Assembly (NCBI GenBank): GCA_949592205.1
Contig: CATIUR010000001.1
Span: 71,653,559-71,717,558, forward strand
DNA: 64,000 nucleotides
Direction: 5' to 3'
Source of the DNA: Helichrysum umbraculigerum
Lineage: Eukaryota > Streptophyta > Magnoliopsida > Asterales > Asteraceae
The notes below the pieces were generated by a model. The model made no database searches. It had not been told where the DNA came from and saw only the letters and a list, made by a program, of their open reading frames with translations. The position numbers and the translations under genes are program-made. Positions within the stretch are counted from its first letter, which is position 1; every line of letters begins with the position of its first letter. This document shows positions 11,868 through 22,549 of the stretch, one piece after another.

Positions 11868-11998
11868 TTGTAAAAACAGTTTAATTGTATTGATGATTTA
11901 GTTATGCTGTTATAAGTGTAGATTTTTAGTTGTAAAAACAGTTCAATGGTATTGATGGTTTAGTCATGCTGTTATAACTTATAAGTGTAGATTTTTAT
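11868..11998. repeat. Two-copy tandem repeat, about 62 bp
   Basis: Units start TTGTAAAAACAGTT at 11868 and 11930; the second has a small internal insertion. Non-coding. Confidence 0.8.
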
Positions 11999-13193
11999 TG
12001 ATAGATGATAGAAGTAAATTGTGTGCAGTTTAGTTTGTTATCACTATAAATACTCTCAAAAATGTTATTTGTACTTATTTGTTGTAAACTGTATAATATA
12101 ATTGCAATCATGTTAAATAATAGGTGTTTTAAGTATAATCTTAGTCTTGTAGGTGGAAAGTGATGAATCTCAATTCTTCTTCTTTTTTTTGGTTCATGAT
12201 CTTCGTATGTCCTATATGTACAACATGACCGATGATATTTGAATAATATAAGTATATATATCAAATAGGTTACAAATAATTGAAGTTCAAAATGCATGTA
12301 ATAACTATGCTTCATATGAAGCACGGTTGTAAATAGTAATAAGATGATTGTTAACATTTATTGGATATTAGCAGGGATGTTGGTTTAAAAGTTACCAATA
12401 GGAACATCACGGTTGATGTTGTGGTGTATGATATCGCCAAAGTCGGCCAAATTAAACACATCTAGCACGTTTTCAAATGCTTGAGATATCTTAACTTTGG
12501 TTGATTGAAGAAGTTGATATTACTTTGGTGGTCATTTCCCACATTTGAACCTTTTGGTGGTCATTTCCTACATTTGAAACTACTCCAAAGTTGGAGAGTT
12601 CGATCACATAGCCTTCTTGATTGTCTTCAAAATCAAGGGTTAAGGTTCTATTTATAGGTATATAACGTTTGGGTTAGGAATCGTGGTATGGATTAAAAAG
12701 GTTATAAGGTACACATTATTTAATAAATTTATTTAAATTTTGTTTTTTTTTTCTTTTGTTAAATCTTTCGCTAATCTAGATCTTTTGAAAAAAAAAAATT
12801 CGAAGACTTAATATAAGTGGTTAAGATTGTTTTTGTATCTCGTGGAGTTGCATATAAAAATAAAATTTTGGGATTCTTTATGATATGTGTAAAAGAGAAC
12901 AGTATATAAATTTATAGTATTTGTTTTTTGGTAAATATCATCAGCTAATGGATTTAAACATTTTTTTAGGAAGGATATATATGTATCTTATATATTTATG
13001 TTATATTATAAAATTAATTAAAGGTGGAACTCAAATTTAGAGGATAAGTGTTGGGGGAGGAGTTCGGAATTAAGTTTGATGTTTTAAGATAAAATTTGAC
13101 TATAAACATAGAAAACGATTGATTTTGTTTGATTTTTTTGGGCAAATGGCAATAAATTAAATTTATAATATTTATATTATTATATTATAAGTA
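11999..13193. other. Intergenic DNA between two possible Helitron ends
   Basis: No gene supported. A short minus-strand frame at about 12,500-12,650 preceded by TATAAATAG lacks a usable ATG. A 28-bp motif (CATTTGAA..CTTTTGGTGGTCATTTCC) is duplicated near 12,530-12,580. Confidence 0.4.
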
Positions 13194-13223
13194 CTAGACT
13201 TTATACCCGTGTATTACACGGGG
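13194..13223 (-). mobile_element. Possible Helitron 3' terminus
   Basis: Minus strand: a 7-bp stem hairpin (CCCGTGTAATACACGGG), an 8-nt spacer, then CTAG followed by T. This is a better fit to a Helitron 3' end than the one at 11.77 kb and has the same orientation. The 5' end is not located. Confidence 0.4.
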
Positions 13224-13302
13224 TTGGACGAAAACAAATAGATTTTAAAAGTTGTTGATATGAAGGATTAAATCTCATCAACGCATCATCAAATCAAATT
13301 GT

Positions 13303-13382
13303 GATATGATAATAGTCCTAATATATTACGAATACCTATTTTGATACGATAATAGTCCTAATGTATTACGAATACCTATTTG
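13303..13382. repeat. Two-copy 40-bp tandem repeat
   Basis: GATAATAGTCCTAATRTATT followed by ACGAATACCTATTT occurs twice, head to tail, with period 40. Confidence 0.85.
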
Positions 13383-13508
13383 GATAAAGTTATCGTAATT
13401 ATTTTTCTTTATATAATAAATAATTAATGATTTATAATGTCACTAAATCCTATAATTTAGCTAATTGGACAAAATTAAGTAATTCTATTGGTTGAAATTT
13501 AATATATT

Positions 13509-15640
13509 TGTAACACCCCTAAATTTGTAAGTTTTTAATAATATTCTATGTGTTTAATTGCTAAGTTGTAAATATATATATACATAATGTGTTATGTGTT
13601 TACATATTATTAGAAGTTAAGAAATAGTTAGAAAGGACTAACAATGTAAGAATAATTGAATCAATAGGACTTACTATCCTAAGTTATTTCAGTTAGAGGG
13701 GCTAAAGGTGTTAAGTTATGATAGGAAGGGGGTTATAAGTGTAATCATTAGGTAAAATCAGAATTTTTAAAACATGGAGAAATCTGGAAAAATGTATACG
13801 TATCACAGAAAACTCCAGTGTGTGTGTGTGTGTGTCGATTTGTGAAGAAGAAGAAGGAGATATCATCAATTATAACTAGGGTTTGATTACTAGTTGGGTG
13901 TTAATCTTTTCTCTACAGGTATTAAGGTATTACTAACCTCCTTTCTTGTTTAATTTAATTAGTTTAAGTGAGATACATAAACCCTAGTTATGGGGTTTTG
14001 AATTAAAATTTAAATTGAGTAAAGAGATAGTTAAAGAAGAGTTTCTACATGTTAATAAAGTGATTCTTGAATTTATATGGATAACTAGTAGGTTATAAAG
14101 AAAGTGAAAACCAAGTTAATTGAGTAAAGTGGTGTTATTGAATTAACACATATGTTATAAGTTAAGAATTGATTATATGATTAAGCAATTCATGTGAATT
14201 ATGTGCTTATATGTTTAGGTGATCAAAGTGTTCAACTTGGATCAAGTGGTTCTTTAATTCAAAAGCAAGGTAAGTATTGGGATTTTGTTAAAGTAGTGAT
14301 TTCTATGTCATTTGCTTGATGTTAGCCAAAGAATTACATTAGGGTCACTTGTGGAAGTAGTTAATCCTTGTGATTAACTTTGTGAAAGTGATTAAGGATC
14401 CTTAATTTGTTAAAGTGTTAAAGTTATTGTTGAAGTATCCCTTACTTACTAAGCAATGTGCTTATTGTGTTAAGTTTATCATTTTTAGGTGATTCAAGTG
14501 GTAAGCGTGAAGATTTGGGCAAGGGACCGGCATAAAGACTAATGGTGGCTTGTTGCTAGTCGGTAACAAGTTTTAAATCCTTTTGAATCATGCTCATGAT
14601 ATGTATATGATCACCCCTTTTTGGTTAAGAAGAAATGGTTTTGCTATACTATCTTAAAAGTAAAGTCTTGTGTTGTAAATTGTTAAAGTTGAAGTTTGAA
14701 TGATAATAGTATCTTGGTTTGACTTAAAATAGTCAGTGTGATGAAGTTTGAGTATTGGATTGTGGTTATATGGGTAAAAGATCCAAATAGGTCAAAGGTG
14801 TCTAAATGGGCATCAATTGGGTTAAAAAGTTAAAGTAAGTGAGGATGCAAGTAAGTAACTTGTCATTTTTGCTTGAAGTCCCATTTTTATAGTTAAAATA
14901 AGTGTTAAAGTTTGAAAGCTTGTTTTTGAATGGTTTGTGATTTGGTATGTCAAGAAAATGGATGTGAAATGGTCGTTTTTGAACCAAAGGTCCAATTCCC
15001 GATAAAATGTGAAATTTCAAAAAGTGAAAATGAGGAAACGTTTATTTGGTCAAGATATGTGTGTCTGCAAATTTTCAGGTCTCCAGGTGTTGTCATTTGA
15101 GAGTTATGCGCGTTTAAAGTTCGGTTTTTGGTCATAAAACTTTGCAGGTTGAAATCTGCTGTAATCACATGAATCCGGGCGGATTCTGATGAATCCGGGC
15201 GGATTCCCGAGGACGGATTCCCAAAAATCGCTTCTGCTCATGAGTTGTTCTAAAAACGCAAGGGGATCCGGACGGATTCCACTGAATCCGCGTGGATTCC
15301 CCTGAATCCGGGCGGATTCCCCTGAATCCGGGCGGATTCCCTTGTGTCCCAGAAACTCGAAACTTAAAACGGTCATAAAAGATGAACCGTAACTCCGTTT
15401 TTGACGTTCTTTATATCGTTGAAAAGCTAAGAGAGTCTACTTTCCAATGGTTATATTCTCATGATGAAATTTTGATTGAGTAAAATAATTAAATTAGGTT
15501 GAAGTGTGTAGGTACAATGAAATATGAAGTTTTGGAGTATGGTATTGATTTAAATCATGACTGGGACCAATAGAGAGTGTTTTATGATATAAAATAAATG
15601 GTTTAAAAATAAAAATGACTCTAAATTTCGGGGTGTTGCA
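13509..15640. mobile_element. Solo LTR of a Ty3/gypsy element, 2,132 bp
   Basis: Begins TGTAACACCCC and ends GGGGTGTTGCA, with a perfect 5-bp target duplication ATATT at 13504-13508 and 15641-15645. No primer-binding site, interior or second LTR is present, so this is the product of LTR-LTR recombination. The ends resemble the Tekay-type LTRs further right. The terminal sequence is nearly symmetric, so orientation is undecided. It carries a (GT)n run near 13,820 and a dyad array at 15,171-15,341. Confidence 0.85.
15171..15341. repeat. Array of GAATCC-N4-GGATTC dyads in the solo LTR
   Basis: About six copies of an inverted repeat of the type GAATCCGGGCGGATTC, several joined by CCCT. GC-rich and CpG-bearing within an AT-rich LTR. 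Confidence 0.85.
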
Positions 15641-15808
15641 ATATTACTCAATTCATCCCATTTTTATTGTCCTCTTTTGACTTATATTTTGATTTGATGT
15701 ATATAGTATTAATCTAGAGATTTGAAGAACTTTTGTTTTAACGATTTAATAGTTTTTTTAAGGAAACCTAATGTAAATTGAAATGTAATACCAATAATGT
15801 TGGACAAC

Positions 15809-15967
15809 CTAATTTGTATTGAAGAAGTTTAGATCAACAATGTAGTCATCGTCGTCGTTGTCAAAATCATGTCCAAGTGATCGGATGTGGTTAATAAGAT
15901 AGTCGGCCTTCTTTGAAGAAGTTTGCTTTTAGCCAATCAATGGATCCGTGTAAAGGCTCTTCATCTA

Positions 15968-16000
<33 letters not shown>

Positions 16001-16141
16001 AAACTATGTTAATTAAATTGCTTTATACACATCTTTAGTAAATGGTGTGAAGACATGGCAATAAAGCTATTTGTATTAAATTACGTATAATATTGTTTTA
16101 ACCTTGACAATTATTAGGTGCCGCTTTTTCTTACGATCCAT
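15809..16141 (-). pseudogene. Possible two-exon gene remnant, unidentified
   Basis: On the minus strand an ATG at 16141 opens 13 codons (MDRKKKRHLIIVK) to an AAG|GT donor at 16103/16102. A poly-T tract (15,968-15,998 on the plus strand as A's) ending in GTAG gives an acceptor at 15,965. The next segment can be read as LHGSIDWLKANFFK in one frame and ADYLINHIRSLGHDFD followed by DDDDYIVD in another, ending in TAG at 15809-15811. The frames do not join without an indel. I do not recognise the protein; it may be a decayed gene end or chance. Confidence 0.25.
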
Positions 16142-16169
16142 AATCGTTAGGATGGGGGTAATTTTTTTC

Positions 16170-16931
16170 ACCAAAAATTTTCATAAACTTGTATATAGTT
16201 GCACATGTCAATCCAAATCCATAAACAACACATAGATGATAATTGAATGAAAAAGAAGTGTCTTGTGCAATATGCAAATAGTAAATTAAAGACAATATGT
16301 ATACCTTAAAGATTGTATGTAAGATACCTTTGGAGATTCATTATGGAATAGTAGAGGTGATAAATGTATTGGAAGTAGATAATAATGGGTATAAATAGAT
16401 GTAAGGTGTGATTAGGGCATTTTTTTAGAGCATTTTTTTTAGGCCTTAAGTTTTGTTTGCATTTGTGGGCCTATTTTTTTTACTGCCGATGCCCTTTTTT
16501 TGGGGGGCCGGATGACCTTTTTTCCCCTTTATGATTTTTAAAAACAAATCTTGTTTATTAATAATAAATTTTAAATTGAATTAATATAATATTAACTAAT
16601 TATTAATAATTTGTGGGGAGGAAAGTGTAACTTTGGAGATTTAATATACACCATTATATCGCATGGAAGGAACTCATCGAAGGGTCCAAAATCCTCCATG
16701 GTATTCTATTTTATATATATATATTAAAGATTGGACCATTCATGATGCCTAATACTTAATAGGAGTGGATGCCTAAATATATCAGTGGAATATGATTTGA
16801 GATGAATTACGAATTGAAAGTGAGAATAAGAAGATTGCTAATGAGTATAACTATTCAAAGGGTAAAGTGGTCATACAATTTGTTAAGTAATATTAAAATA
16901 AAAAAATTAAAGATTTAAAATAGATAAATAT
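16170..16931. other. Intergenic DNA, no gene seen
   Basis: AT-rich with T homopolymers. The five bases before the next LTR are AATAT (16927-16931), the left half of the target duplication of element A; the right half is not in view. Confidence 0.5.
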
Positions 16932-17800
16932 TGTGACACCCGGCAATTTAGGTTAACTTTTAAACTTAACCGAAACCCTAATTACGTGTATTTAGATGTG
17001 ATTTAGGCTAAATACTTGTAATTACTTGTAACCATTTGTATATTATTGTGAATATACACCTACGTAATTGTTTTATATTACGCTTACGTAATTAGTTGTA
17101 ATTACGTGAAACAACCGGACGCAGTCCGACAAACTATACGACGTTGGTGAAATCATTTATATAAATAACTTAAATCTATTTCAGAAGTTATTTATCATAT
17201 ATTATTATTTGGAAATAATAATACACGAAAAACCTAGACGTTTTGTTAAAAACGTCTCAAACGCAACGAAAATGCGCGAATTTAATTCGGCAACCAAACG
17301 AACGTCAATAATTATTTTGAAAACTTAAACTAAAGTATTTTAATAATACTTCAATGGAAAATTATTCTAAATATATCGTTAATTCAAACAACACAAATTA
17401 AACCTACGCGATTTAACCAAATAACGAAAAAATGGGTAAACGAACGAAAAACGTAACAAATTAAATTGGGAAAAAGAAAATGACTAAAATACCCTTGAAT
17501 GGGCCCCATTTAACCAGCCCCATCCCCCCCCCCCCCCATGTGCACCCAAATGCCACCTTCATCTAACCCCATTCACCTTTCATGCAAAGAAATCAATCCA
17601 TCATTTCATTAAACACTTACACTCCAAAATTCTCTCTACCTTCTCTCTATCTTTCTTTCTCTCACTAGAAACCTGAGATTTTACTCCACCACAAACAACC
17701 ATAAGCCACCACAACCACCACCATCAACCACCAATTAATTTATTAACTTTTGGTAAAAATAATTAGCTCAAGAGCACAAGCACCATCATCTCTATCCAAA

Positions 17801-17814
17801 TCTTTGTAAGAAAA
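17801..17814 (+). promoter_or_regulatory. Possible 5' splice site in LTR leader of element A
   Basis: CTTT|GTAAGAAAAC lies 874 nt into the LTR. A near-identical CTTT|GTAAG motif occurs at a similar depth in the LTRs of D (about 865 nt) and C (about 720 nt). Splicing is inferred from conservation only. Confidence 0.35.
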
Positions 17815-18491
17815 CTCATCTATAATCTTCTATATGTTATTTACATGTTATATAGTTCATCTAACTTAAATATGTCCAAATATCATGTTAAAAATCGTTT
17901 TTATGAAGTATACATGAACATGCAATAATCTGTCTCAAAAACTCAGTTTACAAGAAAAATCATATCTCAAGTTCTAGGAGGATTTAGACAACGAATTCTT
18001 TTTTAAAAGTTGCGTATCGAAAAGATCTACAACTTTCGTGTTTTACACTTTTTCCAGAAAAGCACGCATTTTTAGCTACGAGCCAATCTTTGAGTCTGGT
18101 CTGACCATTGTCGAAAACCGAGTACGGTTCTTACGCGGAATTATTTAAATATCTAGATGGACCCGATAATTACCGGAAAAATTATGTTATGAACTAGATT
18201 AGTAGATGATCAGTTGGTAAAAATCTCAGACCTTGATTTGGACCAGAAGTTGTAGAAATCTAGTGGCAAACTAAACCGACAAAAGTCGAAACTATAAAAA
18301 TTTGAAGTTTTAAGTTGCGTAATAAAAACCGACAATTCGAAATAACTCCGACACGAACCGAAAAATTATTTGGACTCTATTAACTGAAATATGGGTTGGG
18401 TAAAAGTTTCGGATCAAACCGAGTAGGTTTGACCAAGTCAACAAAAACGGGGCTCGATTTCTAAAAACCGACAAACTTACTATTTTTGGAA

Positions 18492-18979
18492 ATCGGGTAT
18501 GAACTTATCACTTTTTGCCGAGTTAGGGTATGAACCCAATTTATCACACAGGTCGGTAACAAACTTTCAAATTATGTTTCGAGTTGGGGAACAAACTTTT
18601 TTCTTTTTGCCGAGTTAGGGTATGAACCCAATTTATTACACAGGTCGGTAACAAACTTTCAAATTATGTTTCGAGTTAGGTAACAAACTTTTTTTTCATT
18701 TCAAATTATGTTTCACATTATGTTTCGAGGTCGGTAATGAACTTTCAAATTATGTTTCGAGGTCGGTAATGAACTTAAATTATGTTTTGAGTTAGGTAAC
18801 GAACTTTCAAATTATGTTTCGAGTTAGGTAACGAACTTTTCGAGTTAGGTGAAAAAAAAGTTTGTTCCCTAACTCGAAACATAATTTGAAAGTTTGTTAC
18901 CGACCTGTGTAATAAATTGGGTTCATACCCTAACTTGGTAAAAAGTGATAAGTTCATACCCGATCTGCACCATTAACCC
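18492..18979. mobile_element. Fold-back MITE inserted in the 5' LTR of element A
   Basis: Absent at the equivalent place in the 3' LTR (about 24,110-24,120), so the borders are defined by comparison. Flanked by TTTTGGAA (18484-18491, 18980-18987), an 8-bp duplication. Left arm ATCGGGTATGAACTTATCAC is inverted at the right arm. The interior is a degenerate array of AAACTTTCAAATTATGTTTC and GAGTTAGGTAAC units. It inserted after element A. Confidence 0.8.
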
Positions 18980-19030
18980 TTTTGGAAAGTGATAACAAAA
19001 ATGGGTTTGGGTGACTAAATAAATGACTTT

Positions 19031-19245
19031 GACCAGCTTTGACTCAGTTTGACCAACTTTGACCAGTTTTACCAGGGTTGACCAGCTTTGACTAGTTTGA
19101 CCAGGGTTGACCAGTTTGACCAGGTTTGACCAAGTTTGACCAACTTTGACCAGTTTGACGAGAGTTGACCAGGTTTGACCAACTTTGACCAGGTTGACCA
19201 GCTTTGACTAGTTTGACCAGCTTTGACCAACGAGTTGACCAACTT
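19031..19245 (+). repeat. TTGAC(C) array in LTR of element A
   Basis: About 21 TTGAC cores by eye in 215 bp, mostly as TTTGACCAG or TTTGACCAAC units, all in the same orientation. The 3' LTR has the matching array at about 24,150-24,372. TTGAC[C/T] is the core of the W-box bound by WRKY factors. Confidence 0.85.
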
Positions 19246-19830
19246 TAACCTACGGTTTGAGGTTTTTACGAACTAAATAATTTGTTAGCAACACACGATA
19301 TATACTAATGAATAATGTACAACGAAACAAACTTAATAATAATGTCTAAACGAATTATTATTACAAACTTTTACCAACGGGTCGTACACGATTTTGACAA
19401 ACGAACTTGAACAACTTATTTGGACATACTAGTTGATGAACTAGCTTTAGGTGGACATTAACCCTCCACCTACACGATTGGCTTAAGTGGACATTGACCC
19501 CCACTTATACAATCGCTATAGATGGTCATATGAGACATCTACTTACATACAACCTTATACGTTTAGGATGTTAGAAGGTTGCACGTTGGATACACTCATT
19601 GCTTGCTTATTTGATTATTTGCTAGCTGCTTGCTAAACTCAGGTGAGTTTCATAGCCCCTTTTTACTTGTTTGAACTGTTTTGGGGTGAGAATACATGCA
19701 CTGTTTTATGAACTGTTATGTGAACTGTTTTATGAACTGTTTTTAGGAAAACACTTATACGTATTTCATGAGTTACTTTCTATTCCACTAAGGCCAATAC
19801 AACCATTTAAATCTGCTGATTTACGCTTGC

Positions 19831-20020
19831 GATATTGCGGTAAAGCAATACAAAACGATATTGCAGTAAAGAAATACAAAACGATATTGCGGTAAAGCAA
19901 TACAAAACGATATTGCGGTAAAGCAATACAAAACGATATTGCGGTAAAGCAATACAAAACGATATTGTGGTAAAGCAATACAAACATTTCGATATTGTGG
20001 TAAAGCAATACAAACTATTA
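19831..20020 (+). repeat. 26-bp tandem repeat in LTR of element A
   Basis: About seven units of GATATTGCGGTAAAGCAATA plus CAAAAC. Each contains the small dyad ATTGC..GCAAT. Open frames read through it are by-products of the repeat. Confidence 0.9.
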
Positions 20021-20344
20021 AATCTTGTGATTTACAAATACGATATTGGCAATAGTATACATGACTTGATTTATACAGAAACTTTATTTTACAGAACTTT
20101 ATTTTACAACAAGAAAATCATGTGTTTACATTATTACTTTACAGATTAAACCTATGAACTCACCAACATTATGTTGACCCATTTTAGCGTGTATTCTCAG
20201 GTTCACAGATGCAGTAGGACTACCCACAGGAAACAACATACTAGAGGTCGTTCGATGTAACTTTATGTGATGATACTTGATTTGGTCGGCGCCCCCGTAA
20301 CACCTCCAACTTCCGCTGCCACGTGTTTTGGCGGTGCGACAGAT

Positions 20345-20357
20345 TGGTATCAGAGCC
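20345..20357 (+). other. Primer-binding site, tRNA-iMet type
   Basis: TGGTATCAGAGCC three bases after the 5' LTR end, the standard initiator-methionine primer site of plant Ty3/gypsy Tekay-type and many copia elements. Confidence 0.9.
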
Positions 20358-20460
20358 TAAGGTTATAGCGAACTAGGATTGCATTAGTGACCTAGACTAT
20401 AACCATTAGGTTATTATTCTTTGTTTAGTATGACTGGTTCAGTGATTGCATCATTTGAAT

Positions 20461-20497
20461 TTAATTTAACATAGCCTGATCAACTATGTACAATTAA
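20461..20497 (+). other. Leader hairpin with palindromic loop in element A
   Basis: Outer stem TTAATT/AATTAA, a 2x2 internal loop, inner stem ACATAG/CTATGT, and a 9-nt loop CCTGATCAA containing the self-complementary hexamer TGATCA. Also present in the leader of element C (62,972-63,008). Resembles a retroviral dimerisation hairpin; function is inferred. Confidence 0.55.
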
Positions 20498-22207
20498 AGG
20501 AGATTCGATGCAAGACCTGAAATGGTTATAGTGAACGAGAGTACAGTAGCAGACGTAGACCGAGGATAGAACGGGACCAACCCTTATACGTGCTTATGTG
20601 CTAAGCTTTTATGTGTGTATATATATATGTATATATATGTATAACCTTACGTACACTAAACTTATTTGCCACCCTTCACGACAACCACTCCCACAGCTAC
20701 GTCACCCAACTCTGAAAAAGAGGCTCTAGCCTTACTCACTACTGTGGAGATTTCCATGGTACCCGCTCGCCCAACCGAATCGGGCAACGATATAATCGAA
20801 TAGGACTCACTTAAGGAGAATCCACCTAAGGATTCGCCACCCAAATAAGTGACGCCTACTTCACCCTCTTCCTTCCTCTCACAACCAAATCACCCGGGAA
20901 CACGTATAGAACTTCAACCGTACGATACTTCGTCACTTCGTACTCTTCATACCCACTTTTATCGTAGACCTATGAATCGCGTGCGTTACACACGACTAGA
21001 AGGACAGACAAACTTCCTCGAACTATACCTTATCCTAATTCACACTACCTACTCGAAATAATATTTCCAACACTTGCATGGATTCGAACGACTTAGGCAT
21101 AACACGGTTTATGACTTTAACTACTCCGAACATAAACTATCTCAATAACAACTTAATCATTTCGATCACTACTGCAATGGATGCTAGCAGCTACGGAATT
21201 ACCAACTATCTTGACCGAACATTTTTACTAAACACTTGTTCATTTCGAAACAATAACATAGTCATGACTGACTACCTTGAAAACACTACTCGGTCATTAT
21301 TATGACTACATCTGAATCTTGTCACTAATTCACTGTTTTAATAGAACTCCCTCTCGAAAAAGATGACCAACTCCACTATGAACCGAATATATTATCTATT
21401 AATCCCGCGCCTTATTGGTCACCGATCATATTACCCTATACCGATTTATCATCGTATTGCGATGTCACGTATTATTTTAAGCACGCCTATGGTAATCTTA
21501 GTTTTCATATAAGGATCTCATCCATTCTTTCATATCCTTTTGTTTAAGGACACGCCACTACCAGAATCAATGGAAATTTCGAACAAGTTTACAATAACAA
21601 GAGTCTTCGACAAGATTTCTACCCATTAAAGCTTTCAAAGAATTTACACCGGCTCCTCTACAAAATGATTCATAAAAATCTTCAAAATTTATAAACTCGA
21701 AATTCTTAGCAAAATTTTATTGACGTTAACAGGCAGTTTTGTGTTAAAACATGAGAAAGTAACAACTCTTTTCGTATATTAGAAATTCATGTTGCTTTAG
21801 ACACTAAATCCTCTTTTACAAATTCACGGTATTAATAAGACAATTTTCTCGTAGGAAATGGCAAGTCCCATTGTAGACAAACACATGTCTGACGACAACC
21901 AACTCTGTGATGAACCAACAACATTCCCATATACCTACTCACTTTAGATGACGATACTTCTTGATATTTTAACTACTTCGGTTTTATTCGATACTGGACG
22001 AGTTTAGTCCACTACGCGATCACACCCAACCGATTTAGAACTTACACTATGAACTTAGCAAGCAAATTCTTCCATAGACCTTTGGGAATACGACCTGCGT
22101 TTTCTAACGACTTTTACATTACATTAGACCAACTGTAGGTCTCTTAACGGTTATACATATGGCAAATGCATTTCCAGCAATTTATATTGGATTTAATCCA
22201 ACTAAAT

Positions 22208-22372
22208 GTTTACACTCACACGAACTACGAACCACATAGGAATGTTTTTCTACTACGAACAAAATAGGAAAGTTTTCCTACTACGAACCCCATAGGAATG
22301 TTTTCCTACTACTACGAACTTTGTAGCAAATGACCTTACTACGACTGACTATCTAGGAATATTTGTCCTACT
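22208..22372 (+). repeat. Tandem repeat near the 3' end of element A interior
   Basis: Four to five degenerate units of about 32 bp of the form CTACGAACCMCATAGGAATG plus TTTTCCTA. The same array is present in the second A copy at about 32,213-32,360. Confidence 0.75.
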
Positions 22373-22513
22373 AATAGTACACGGAGATAATTCTCCAAAC
22401 GTATACAAATGGATGCGTTGCCTCACAACAATGAACTTTCCTTTCGTGGACTTAGTTAAACGTCAGAATTACTCACACTTTCGCTAGATGCCACACAAAC
22501 TATGACTACGAGC

Positions 22514-22549
22514 AAATTTCGGGACGAAATTCTCCTAACATGGGGAGAA
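22514..22549 (+). other. 3' hairpin and polypurine tract of element A
   Basis: Hairpin AAATTTCG-GGA-CGAAATT (22514-22532), then CTCCTAACATGGGGAGAA directly before the LTR start TGTGACACC. The purine stretch is the plus-strand primer. Equivalent hairpins precede the polypurine tracts of C and D. Confidence 0.8.

Larger units (their letters stand above)
16932..20341 (+). mobile_element. Element A, 5' LTR (3,410 bp including a nested MITE)
   Basis: Starts TGTGACACCCGGCAATTTAG, reappears as the 3' LTR at 22,550, and ends ..GGTGCGACA three bases before a primer-binding site. Without the 488-bp nested MITE and its 8-bp duplication the LTR is about 2.9 kb. It contains pyrimidine-rich sequence around 17,630-17,700 that may hold the transcription start, a possible splice donor at 17,806, a TTGAC array and a 26-bp tandem repeat. 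Confidence 0.9.
20342..22549 (+). mobile_element. Element A interior, non-coding (2.2 kb)
   Basis: Lies between a primer-binding site and a polypurine tract but has no gag, protease, reverse transcriptase or integrase frame, so the element is non-autonomous (LARD-like). The first 150 bp after the primer-binding site are clearly similar to the leader of element C, and the last 40 bp also match C and D. Small frames at about 20,850-21,305 have no recognisable domain. Confidence 0.8.

Noticed and set aside
11995..12357. 120-codon minus-strand frame
   Set aside because: AT-rich, low-complexity composition and no recognisable domain, splice or promoter support.
19766..20013. Repetitive minus-strand reading frames across the 26-bp array
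   Set aside because: The period is not a multiple of three (26), and the frames exist only because the repeat lacks stops. No coding evidence.
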